8,104 nucleotides of DNA from an uncultured Lachnospiraceae bacterium. Lineage in GTDB: Bacteria > Bacillota_A > Clostridia > Lachnospirales > Lachnospiraceae. The stretch is from positions 1 through 8,104 of the forward strand of contig CACZQE010000089.1 of the NCBI GenBank assembly GCA_902783205.1. Reading direction: 5' to 3'. The notes under the pieces are model-generated. The model searched no databases. It saw only the letters and a list, made by a program, of their open reading frames with translations, and was not told the origin of the DNA. The translations under genes and the position numbers were made by a program. Positions 1 to 7,200 of the stretch are shown here, one piece after another; position 1 is the stretch's first letter; each line of letters starts with the position of its first letter.

Positions 1-1121
1 ATGATGATATCTCCTGCAGCGATGCCTGCCTTCTCAGCAGGTGAGCCTTCGGTGACAGCCTTAACATAGACACCTGCCGGCATGTTGTATGCTTCCTGAA
101 CCTGCTTGTCGATATCTCCGCCCCGGATTCCCAGGAAAGCCGCTTCTTTTTCCGTGATGTTCTCAGATTCGATCAGATCGGCTAAGATGGACTTTGCCGT
201 GTTGGAAGGGATAGCGTAACACATACCTTCCACAGCCGTGTCTTCCAGCTTGGAGTTATTGATACCGATCACATTTCCGTTGGTATCGATCAGGATACCG
301 CCGCTGTTTCCGGGATTGATAGCCGCGTCAGTCTGAAGCAGTGTCATGTTTCCGTCAGTAAAGGATACCTGTCTGTTCTTGGCGCTGATGACGCCGGTTG
401 TTACAGACTGTCCGTATCCAAGAGCATTACCGATGGCAATGACGGTCTGTCCAACTTTCAATCCGTCGGAGTCGCCCATGTTAACGACAGAAATACTGTC
501 GATGGTCTCCTTGTCCAGATCGGAAAGATTCACACTGATCACCGCCAGATCCGCATCGGAATCTGTTCCCACAACCTGGGCCGGCGCCGTCTTGCCGTCC
601 ACAAAACCTACTGTCAGGTCGCTGCCGCCTTCTACCACATGATTGTTGGTGCCGATCAGAAGCTTATCTGCTGTCTTTTTGATAATGAAGCCTGAACCTG
701 CGCCTTCTGTCTGGTAGGTTCCCAGACCGAAGTAATTGACGGATTCAAACATGCCGGTGATGGAAACCACACTGGGCATGGCTTTATCGACCACGGCAGT
801 GATGTCATTATCCGACGCGGCAACCGTATCCGCGCTCTGGGATGTTGTCTTCGAGGATGAATCCCCGTTTCCGCCGTCCAGTCCGGATGACTGTTCTGTC
901 GTTGAACCCATCCGTCTGTCCAGATAAGTACCTGCAACCGCGGAGAAAACCCCGCCGCTTACCAGTCCGAAAACCAGGGCGATCGCCACTGTCTTCATCA
1001 GGGTTTTCATGAAACCGCCCTTCTTTCTCGGTTTTTTTGCCGGTTTTTTCTCAGGCCCGGTCTCCACTTCCGTATAATATGTACCGCCATCTTCATAGCT
1101 GTTTCCTTCAAAGTCTTTCAT
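1..1121 (-). CDS. htrA: HtrA/DegP-like membrane-anchored serine protease (S1C family), 3' end missing
   Basis: A trypsin-like protease that would degrade or hold misfolded proteins outside the membrane. The first 373 complete codons are present and the gene leaves the window inside the PDZ domain. Residues 1-38 are cytoplasmic and end in a Lys/Arg-rich stretch. Residues about 40-64 form one membrane anchor (signal-anchor rather than cleaved signal). Residues about 75-105 are a Ser/Thr/Asp/Gly-rich linker, and the protease domain spans about 106-320. The catalytic triad is readable: His161 in TNNHVVEG, Asp191 in DSDADLAVI, and Ser273 in NPGNSGG. A PDZ domain begins near residue 325; AGVYVKAVTEGSPAEKAGI is the usual ligand-groove region. 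The start at 1121 is preceded by AAAGGAG (RBS near 1133-1139). It is transcribed divergently from the sugar transferase gene. The family assignment is firm; the choice between htrA, htrB or degP naming is not resolvable here. Confidence 0.96.
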   Translation of the reverse strand, partial: MKDFEGNSYEDGGTYYTEVETGPEKKPAKKPRKKGGFMKTLMKTVAIALVFGLVSGGVFSAVAGTYLDRRMGSTTEQSSGLDGGNGDSSSKTTSQSADTVAASDNDITAVVDKAMPSVVSITGMFESVNYFGLGTYQTEGAGSGFIIKKTADKLLIGTNNHVVEGGSDLTVGFVDGKTAPAQVVGTDSDADLAVISVNLSDLDKETIDSISVVNMGDSDGLKVGQTVIAIGNALGYGQSVTTGVISAKNRQVSFTDGNMTLLQTDAAINPGNSGGILIDTNGNVIGINNSKLEDTAVEGMCYAIPSNTAKSILADLIESENITEKEAAFLGIRGGDIDKQVQEAYNMPAGVYVKAVTEGSPAEKAGIAAGDII

Positions 1122-1154
1122 TCTATATTCCGCTCCTTTCTTTTCTTTCATTGC

Positions 1155-1186
1155 TTCACTATGTTAACAGTGAAATGTGATCATTT
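1155..1186. promoter_or_regulatory. Two short inverted repeats upstream of htrA (possible operator)
   Basis: TTCACT (1155-1160) and AGTGAA (1169-1174) form a perfect 6-bp inverted repeat around an 8-bp centre containing the palindrome GTTAAC. Directly adjacent, AAATG (1173-1177) and CATTT (1182-1186) form a 5-bp inverted repeat around TGAT. They lie 34-65 bp upstream of the htrA start, where its promoter should be. I find no htrA -35/-10 pair with normal spacing: TCGACA (1194-1189) and TAACAT (1166-1161) are 22 bp apart. The promoter may therefore need a regulator. HtrA genes are often under stress two-component control (CssRS in Bacillus), but I do not recognise this as a known site. Confidence 0.35.
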
Positions 1187-1218
1187 TGTGTCGAAACCTT
1201 GATGAAATCTTGACGGTC

Positions 1219-1247
1219 TTGATTTTTCCCGTAAAAAAACTTATAAT
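1219..1247 (+). promoter_or_regulatory. Sigma-A-like promoter of the sugar transferase gene
   Basis: TTGATT (1219-1224), a 17-bp spacer, and a perfect TATAAT (1242-1247) precede the gene. The predicted transcript start is near 1254, giving a ~30-nt leader. Because the in-frame upstream ATG at 1247 lies inside the -10 box, it cannot be on this transcript, which supports the start at 1286. A second TTGACG at 1210-1215 is too far from the -10 (26 bp) to pair with it. Confidence 0.7.
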
Positions 1248-1271
1248 TGTATCAACTAAACGGCAGAGATC

Positions 1272-1278
1272 AAGGAGG
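1272..1278 (+). promoter_or_regulatory. Strong ribosome-binding site deciding the start at 1286
   Basis: AAGGAGG ends 7 nt before the ATG at 1286. It selects MIKENQ as the N-terminus over the longer reading that starts 13 codons upstream at 1247, which has no Shine-Dalgarno sequence. Confidence 0.85.
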
Positions 1279-1285
1279 CTCTTTC

Positions 1286-2701
1286 ATGATAAAAGAAAAT
1301 CAAAGACATCTGAACCGGCTTCATGTCGTTTTAGATGGTCTGGTCATATATGCAGCTTTTTGTCTCAGCTATTATATCCGCTTTGTCTGTCCCCTTTTCA
1401 AGTCTTTCTTTTTTCAGGGGGGCTACTGGCGAAAACTGATCCAGTACCAGGGAATGCTTCTTGTCCTGGTTCCCATCTTCCTAATCATATACGGCAGGCT
1501 GAATCTATATACCCCGAAGCGTTTTCAGCAGCATACGACCGAGTACATGCGCCTTTTCCAGGCCAACTCCATCTCCATGGTCATCTTTATCCTGGGCATT
1601 GTCTTCTTCCGGATCGAACACGTTCCGCGAAGCCTGCTCATTCTTTTTTATGTGCTGACCATGATCATGACCTTCACCGAGCGGGCCATGATCCGCGGTT
1701 TCCTGGAGGCAGGGCGCAAAAAGGGTTACAATCTCAAGCATGTCATCGTCATCGGCTTCAGTGCGGCGGCGGAGGCCTATATAGACCGGGTCATCGCCAA
1801 CAGGCAGTGGGGATATCACATTCACGGTATCTTTGATGACAACATGGAAAATGATTCCGACTATAAAGGCGTCAAATGTCTTGGCGGCATCAGGGACTTA
1901 GATCACTTCTTCCAGCAGAATGAGATTGATGAAGTGGCCATCACCCTGAGCCTGAATGAATACTACAAGCTTGCTTCCATTGTTAAATTATGTGAAAAAG
2001 CAGGTGTTCACACGAAGTTTGTTCCGGACTATTATAGATTTATTCCTACCAACCCGGTGACGGAGGATTTGAACGGACTCCCCGTCATCAATATTCGGAA
2101 TGTTCCCCTGACCAACACGGTCAACTGGGTTGTCAAGCGGTTGATGGATATTGTAGGATCCCTCATCTGCATCATCCTTTTCTCACCGATCATGGCCGTC
2201 ACGGCTATCCTGGTGAAAAGGAGTTCCCCGGGTCCCATCATTTTTACACAGATCCGGATCGGGCTGCACAATCAGCCTTTTAAAATGTACAAATTCCGCT
2301 CCATGGGTGTCCAGACGGCAGAGAAGGAAGCCCAGGGCTGGACGACCAGCAACGACCCCCGGGTAACCCCCATCGGAAAGGTCATCCGCAAGACAAGTAT
2401 CGACGAGCTGCCGCAGCTTTTCAATGTCCTCAAAGGGGACATGAGCCTGATCGGGCCCCGGCCTGAACGTCCTCAGTTTGTCGAGAAGTTTAAAGAAGAA
2501 ATCCCCAGATACATGATCAAACACCAGGTCCGGCCCGGCATGACAGGATGGGCTCAGGTCTGCGGTTACCGCGGCGACACTTCCATCCGGGGCAGGATAG
2601 AGCATGATATCTTTTATATAGAGAACTGGTCTCTTTCATTTGATATAAAGATCCTGTTCCTGACAGTCTTTAAGGGATTTGTCAATAAAAACGCATATTA
2701 A
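1286..2701 (+). CDS. Undecaprenyl-phosphate sugar-1-phosphate transferase (WcaJ/WbaP/CpsE type), exopolysaccharide initiation
   Basis: A 471-residue membrane enzyme, the usual length for this polytopic phosphoglycosyl transferase family. It moves hexose-1-phosphate from a UDP-sugar to undecaprenyl phosphate, the first step of an exopolysaccharide or capsule repeat unit. About four hydrophobic segments (roughly 12-31, 55-73, 94-110, 114-131) are followed by a Rossmann-like CoA-binding-type domain (KHVIVIGFSAAAEAYIDRVI at 151-170, to about 265). The catalytic domain starts at KRLMDIVGS (284-292), whose hydrophobic stretch to ~310 is the conserved membrane-inserted helix. Hallmarks are SSPGPIIFTQIRIG (313-326), KMYKFRSM (333-340), the catalytic dyad Asp373-Glu374 in IDELPQLFNVLKGDMS, IGPRPERP (389-396), RPGMTGWAQVCGYRGDTS (416-433), and the closing YIENWSLSFDIKIL. 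The GYRGDTS form resembles the WcaJ-type subgroup, so glucose is plausible but the sugar is not proved. No other glycan genes flank it except the LCP gene downstream. Confidence 0.95.
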   Translation: MIKENQRHLNRLHVVLDGLVIYAAFCLSYYIRFVCPLFKSFFFQGGYWRKLIQYQGMLLVLVPIFLIIYGRLNLYTPKRFQQHTTEYMRLFQANSISMVIFILGIVFFRIEHVPRSLLILFYVLTMIMTFTERAMIRGFLEAGRKKGYNLKHVIVIGFSAAAEAYIDRVIANRQWGYHIHGIFDDNMENDSDYKGVKCLGGIRDLDHFFQQNEIDEVAITLSLNEYYKLASIVKLCEKAGVHTKFVPDYYRFIPTNPVTEDLNGLPVINIRNVPLTNTVNWVVKRLMDIVGSLICIILFSPIMAVTAILVKRSSPGPIIFTQIRIGLHNQPFKMYKFRSMGVQTAEKEAQGWTTSNDPRVTPIGKVIRKTSIDELPQLFNVLKGDMSLIGPRPERPQFVEKFKEEIPRYMIKHQVRPGMTGWAQVCGYRGDTSIRGRIEHDIFYIENWSLSFDIKILFLTVFKGFVNKNAY

Positions 2702-2712
2702 ACCAAAGAATT

Positions 2713-2741
2713 TTGTAAGATATTTTTTGGGATCATATAGT
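2713..2741 (+). promoter_or_regulatory. Probable promoter of the LCP gene
   Basis: TTGTAA (2713-2718), a 17-bp spacer and TATAGT (2736-2741) lie in an AT-rich stretch just after the sugar transferase stop. The predicted start is near 2748, directly in front of the hairpin at 2749-2786. Overlapping TA-rich boxes (TAATAT at 2741) are alternatives with poorer spacing. Confidence 0.5.
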
Positions 2742-2748
2742 AATATAT

Positions 2749-2786
2749 AAGTCCGTCCTATCCGAAAACCGGTGCAGGGCGGACTT
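2749..2786 (+). other. Leader hairpin at the predicted 5' end of the LCP transcript (or weak terminator)
   Basis: AAGTCCGTCCT (2749-2759) pairs with AGGGCGGACTT (2776-2786): 11 pairs with one G-U wobble. The 16-nt loop holds a small CCG/CGG stem. It is followed by TATC rather than a run of T, so it is a poor intrinsic terminator for the upstream gene. If the promoter at 2713-2741 is used, the stem begins within a few bases of +1, typical of a 5' stabilising hairpin. Confidence 0.45.
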
Positions 2787-2817
2787 TATCACGTAACAGA
2801 AAAGAGGTCTGATCATT

Positions 2818-4125
2818 ATGCGATTTGAAGACGAAAATAAACGAAGCAGAAAAACAGGCGGCGGTATCAGCTACCGGGCCTCCGACAGGAGAAGCCGCAG
2901 GAAGCCCGTCCGCAGACAGAGGCCCGTAAGAGAGCCCGTAAGGGAAAGAGGGATCGATCCCGGTACTGATTCCGGCTTTGAACCCGGCAGTGATCTTTAC
3001 GGGGACCGGGCAGCTGACACCTACAGGCAGCCGGAAAGGGCTTCAGTAAGTGCGCCCGCCAGAAAAAGGCCGCCCCGGCCGGCCGGAAAAAAGACAGGCA
3101 GAAAAAGGAAGTCCGGCTGTCTGGGCTGGTTTCTTTTCTTCCTGGCCCTGGCCGTTGCCGTAGTGTCCTTTACCATCTTCGCGCTCAACCACGCCTTTTC
3201 CGGTATGGAAAACAAGCCTGTTGAAGAGTCCCAGCTTGCTTTAAACAGCAAGGACCCCAACATGGATAAGTACCAGAATATAGTACTTTTCGGTGTGGAT
3301 GACCAGGATAACCAGATTCATGATATCGGTTCGCGAACCGACAGTATCATGATCGCCAGCATCCATAAAAGGACAAAGGCAGTCAAACTGCTTTCCATCT
3401 ACCGGGATACCTACGTCAGCATCGACGGACAGTATGACAAGATCAATGCCGCTTATTCCTACGGCGGTCCGGAAATGGCCATCCGTACCATCAACCGGAA
3501 CCTGGATCTTGATGTATCGGATTATGTCACTGTCAATTTTAAATCACTGGCAGATGCGGTGGATATCCTTGGTGGTGTCACCCTGACCATCGAGTCCGAG
3601 GATGAGCTTAAGAATCTGAACGATTACATCGGCAACATGAACAAGATCAACGGCGGTAATTCCCCCAAGTTTGACGCGCCCGGCACCTATACCTTTGACG
3701 GCAACCAGGCCGTGGCCTATTCCAGGATCCGCTACATGGCAGGAGGAGATCATGCCAGGGCAAGCCATCAGCGTCTGGTAGTGGAAGCAATCATGAAAGG
3801 GGCAAAGAGCAAACCCTGGAAGGCCGGTGAACTGATCAGTACTGTTCTGCCCCAGTGCAGGACCAGCCTGTCGGAAAACGAGCTGACCAGAATGTCCATG
3901 GCTCTTTTCCTTTACAACACCAGTGATTCCCAGGCTTATCCCTTTGATTCTTCCGACAACCGTTACGGCGGCATCTACTACGGTTTCCCCCTGACTGTGG
4001 AATCCAATGTGAAGAAGGCCCATGCCTACCTGTTCGGAACTGAGGATTATGAGCCTTGTGATGAGCTGTTGAAAATCAGTCAGAAAGTGAAATATGTGAC
4101 CGACGACCTGGGACTGACCCAATAG
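2818..4125 (+). CDS. LytR-CpsA-Psr (LCP) family cell-wall glycopolymer ligase
   Basis: A 435-residue single-pass membrane protein. The family transfers undecaprenyl-pyrophosphate-linked glycopolymers (teichoic acid, capsule) to peptidoglycan on the outer face of the membrane. Residues 1-100 are an unusually long cytoplasmic tail, strongly basic and probably disordered, with a duplicated RPVREPVRER element at 35-44. The membrane helix is about 102-124. The LCP domain spans about 152-330: NIVLFGVD (154-161), SRTDSIMIASI (172-182, Arg173 and Asp175), LLSIYRDTYV (191-200, Arg196-Asp197), DKINAAYSYGG (207-217), ILGGVTL (250-256), and AVAYSRIR (298-305) followed by GDHARASHQR (310-319). These Arg and Asp residues bind the pyrophosphate and metal in known members. 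The usual second Arg before Gln is His317 here. Residues 330-435 are a C-terminal extension. The RBS AGAGGT (2803-2808) lies 9 nt before the ATG. It follows the sugar transferase by 116 bp and may be partly co-transcribed with it. Confidence 0.93.
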   Translation: MRFEDENKRSRKTGGGISYRASDRRSRRKPVRRQRPVREPVRERGIDPGTDSGFEPGSDLYGDRAADTYRQPERASVSAPARKRPPRPAGKKTGRKRKSGCLGWFLFFLALAVAVVSFTIFALNHAFSGMENKPVEESQLALNSKDPNMDKYQNIVLFGVDDQDNQIHDIGSRTDSIMIASIHKRTKAVKLLSIYRDTYVSIDGQYDKINAAYSYGGPEMAIRTINRNLDLDVSDYVTVNFKSLADAVDILGGVTLTIESEDELKNLNDYIGNMNKINGGNSPKFDAPGTYTFDGNQAVAYSRIRYMAGGDHARASHQRLVVEAIMKGAKSKPWKAGELISTVLPQCRTSLSENELTRMSMALFLYNTSDSQAYPFDSSDNRYGGIYYGFPLTVESNVKKAHAYLFGTEDYEPCDELLKISQKVKYVTDDLGLTQ

Positions 4126-4148
4126 GCCCGTCAGTCGGCAGAAAGTAC

Positions 4149-4185
4149 AAAAAGCGTCACAGTCAAATGACTGCGACGCTTTTTT
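4149..4185. terminator. Bidirectional intrinsic terminator
   Basis: AAAAAGCGTC (4149-4158) pairs with GACGCTTTTT (4175-4184). After one A/C mismatch, CAGTCA (4160-4165) pairs with TGACTG (4168-4173). A T run at 4180-4185 ends plus-strand transcription of the LCP gene, and the A run at 4149-4153 supplies the U run for transcription on the minus strand. It sits between convergent stops (4125 plus, 4235 minus) and should serve both genes. Confidence 0.92.
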
Positions 4186-4234
4186 ATATGCTGTATATCA
4201 GTTCCTGACCGGTCCCGGTCTCTCCGGGTCCGTC

Positions 4235-7200
4235 TCACTCTTCCAGATAATTGAACTTGGGCGCGCCCTGGATCTGGCAGGACGTCCTTGTTCTTCTTCT
4301 GTTCTTTAAAATGTGGATATTGACGGGAACCGTATCTCCTCTCAGGACGATGTCCTCCACTGTCTCACCGGACAGGCCGCCTTCCTCGGTGACCATATCC
4401 GCGTATTCCAGTTTCAGCCATACATCGCAGAGACTTCCCAGCTCCTCCTGAAGTTCCAGGTCTGCCGGGTGCAGTTCCTCCTCGTTTTCCATCTGGGCAA
4501 AGCCTCTGGACATGAGGATGGGGATATTCAGCTCGCCCGCAAGCTTGCGGATTCCCTCCATCAGCAGAGGCAGCATTTCCTCTGCCTCCTCCACGGAAAG
4601 AATATTGTCAATATTGTCGATCACAACCACCGGTTTGTGGTCCGCATCCCTGACTACCGTGCGGATCAGTTCCACAAGGACATTGCCTGCCGAAGCATGT
4701 TCCAGATCCTCCACGATATCAGCCACTGTCTCCTGATCTATGATATAGAGGTGTTCGCTGATTCTGCCCCTGTACCAGTTGAGCTCATCTTTAAGAATCT
4801 CCAGTCCTCCCTCGCCTGTCATGATATCCATGGGTGAAAGAGCCTTTTCCTTGTCCTTTTCATGAATCTCGTAGGTCAGGCGGCTCATGGACTCAACCAT
4901 CAGGTCATAGCGGGAAAGCTCCGTGGAAATGTAAAGTACATCCACGCCGGCTTCCGCTGCCCGGTCCGCAATCTGGAGAACAAATGCGTTCCTCAGATAC
5001 TGGGGACTGGAATCGATGAACCAGCTGCCTTTGTGAAGTCCGTAGCGGAGCATGGCATCCAGCTTGGGGAAGCCTGTGGAAAGCCTCCTGTTGCCCTTGC
5101 TCTGGGACAGGAAATCCTCAAACTGATCCATGAAGCTGGCGGAATTCTTCAGTACAAAAGGTCTGTGAACACTGACCTTATAGGCCTGGTCTTCAACCGG
5201 CTGCTCCTCCTGAGAAGGCGCACCCGACGTTTCTTCCACACTTGCTTCCACGACCGGCTCCTCCACAGCCGCTTCCTCTACGGCCGGCTGGTCAGCAGGT
5301 TCCGGACTGGCTTCCGCTTCTTCTGCAGCCGGAGTTTCCTCCTCTGCTTCTTCTTCCTCCGGATTTTCAAAGTCGGCATCCAGTTCTTCTTCAAAAGTTC
5401 TGTCCAGGGACTCTTCATCCAGGTCATCCGGGTCTTCTTTCTCTTCCTCGACACCACTGGCTTTACGCTCTTCTTCCGCCTTCAGCCATGCCTCCAGTTC
5501 TCCTTCCGAACCGGCAAGTTCCAGAAGGAGAAGACGTTTAGCTCTTTCATATACGTCGCCTTCCAGACCCAGGGTCTCGAGATTGGCAATTGCCTCGTCT
5601 ACTTCTTCTCTTGTATGCTCACCCAGCACGTAAACCGGGATATCCGGCTGTGTGCCGTCTTCTTCCGTGTCTTCGCCGGAAAGAAGGTCGTCATCTGAAA
5701 TCAGGTCATCCGTAAGATCCAGGTCCGGTGCGGCATCTGCTTCATCTCCGGCATCATCGCCGAGATCATCATCCAGATCATCAAAATTCAGATCGTCATC
5801 AGCCAGGCCGGTATCTGCAGACAGTCTGGCTTCTTCTTTTCTTTTCCGTTCCGCTTCCTGGGCGGCACGGGCAAGGTCTGCGGCCGAAATGGTTCCGGCC
5901 TGTTCCTGTCTTTCCTGAACCTTAATGCCTGCCTGCCTCTGGGCAGCCCTGGCAAGCTCCTCCGCAGACATCATCACAGGCTGAGGTGCCGGTTCGGGTT
6001 CAGCCGCCGGCTCTTCTTCCACTGCTTCCTCCGCTTCCTCTGCCGCAGCCTCTTCCTCTTCCGGTTCAGGCTCTGGCTCAAGCGCTGGCTCAGGCTCAGA
6101 ATCCGCTTCCGGCTCTGCCGCCGGTTCTTCTGTCACTGTCTCTTCTTCCCGGGACGGTTCTGCTGCTTCTTCCACATCCGCTGCTGCTGCGGCAGGAACT
6201 TCCTCTTCTGCCGCCGGCTCAGCCGGTTCGCCGCTTCCGCCGCCGTGCCTGATCGACACCTGATCCAGCAGGGAATCTACACTTTCCTGCTCAGAGGGGA
6301 CACCCTTGCTGCCCATCATCTTCATGATGTTATCCATGATGGTCTGATTCAGACTCTCCATATCTTCATCCGCATTTTCGGAAAGGATCATATCCGAATG
6401 CTCCCGGAGTACTTCCGCGCTCATCTGACGAAGCATCTCTTCCGTAAACTGCATCTGTCCGTTCTCTTCTTCCTGTGCCGGAATCTCTGTTGCAGCGGCC
6501 GCCTCAGCTGCCGGGGCTTCTTCCTCAGGGACAGATTCGGCATCTGCCTGCGGAGCCTCTTTCTCTGCCGCCTCTCTTTCCAGACGCTTTTCTTCTTCCA
6601 TACGCCGTTCGATCTCCAGCTTTTCTTCCGGCGACAGGTCTTCATAATCCTCAAAGGATACCAGCTCATCGCTGTTCTTTTCCATGTAACGGAGAATCTC
6701 CTGCTGGTGGAGGGCAAACTGCATGGGATCTTTTCCCAGTCTTCTGGCTTCCTCCATCAGGGCTTCCGCACGCTTTTCAACCTCCGACTTCTCCTGGTCC
6801 TGCTCCCTGGCCTGAGCGATCGCTTCCGCCGCGATCTGGGAGGCAGACTTGGTCTCCGGCATCTCCATGGGCTTTGGTATATATTCTTCTTTGGCATGGA
6901 GAGCTTCATCCTGGTCTACGGCTGCCTGAGCCAGCTCCCATGCGGAAAGCTGTCTGGGTTCTTCCTCCGTTGCCTTCTGTGCTGCTTCCTCTTCCAGCAT
7001 CTCTGTCATGGTCTTCTCCTTTCCGTACTGAATCTGTGAACGGTCAAAAGGAAACTCCACCTGCGGGTCCTGCAGGCCCATCATCCGCATAAACTGATTA
7101 TATATGACATTATTCAGATCAGAAGCTTCAGCCGCATCAAATTCTTCCTCTCCGTCATCTTCTTCCGAGAGGCGGCTGTAGCCGTCCATCTGTCCCTGTA

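Noticed and set aside
1247..1285. Longer N-terminus for the sugar transferase starting at 1247
   Set aside because: That ATG overlaps the TATAAT box and has no Shine-Dalgarno sequence; the ATG at 1286 follows AAGGAGG by 7 nt.
1177..1836. A 219-codon plus-strand frame overlapping the sugar transferase start
   Set aside because: It is out of frame with the clearly conserved transferase and has no motifs or ribosome site.
4214..4228. CCCGG/CCGGG 5-bp hairpin just after the large acidic gene stop
   Set aside because: The stem is short and has no U run; the strong bidirectional terminator at 4149-4185 lies a little further on and explains termination.
4235..5122. Calling the large acidic gene dnaB or radA
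   Set aside because: The Walker A Lys-Thr is missing, there is no DnaB N-terminal domain or RadA zinc finger, and the length is more than twice that of either protein.
4862..5698. A 278-codon open frame on the plus strand opposite the large acidic gene
   Set aside because: It is an antisense shadow. Its product is a Phe/Leu/Arg-rich string without family motifs, arising from Glu/Ala codons read backwards, and it has no convincing ribosome site.
6245..7039. A 264-codon open frame on the plus strand opposite the large acidic gene
   Set aside because: Same cause: Leu/Phe/Arg-rich antisense translation of acidic repeats. The minus-strand frame carries the DnaB-like motifs and a ribosome site.
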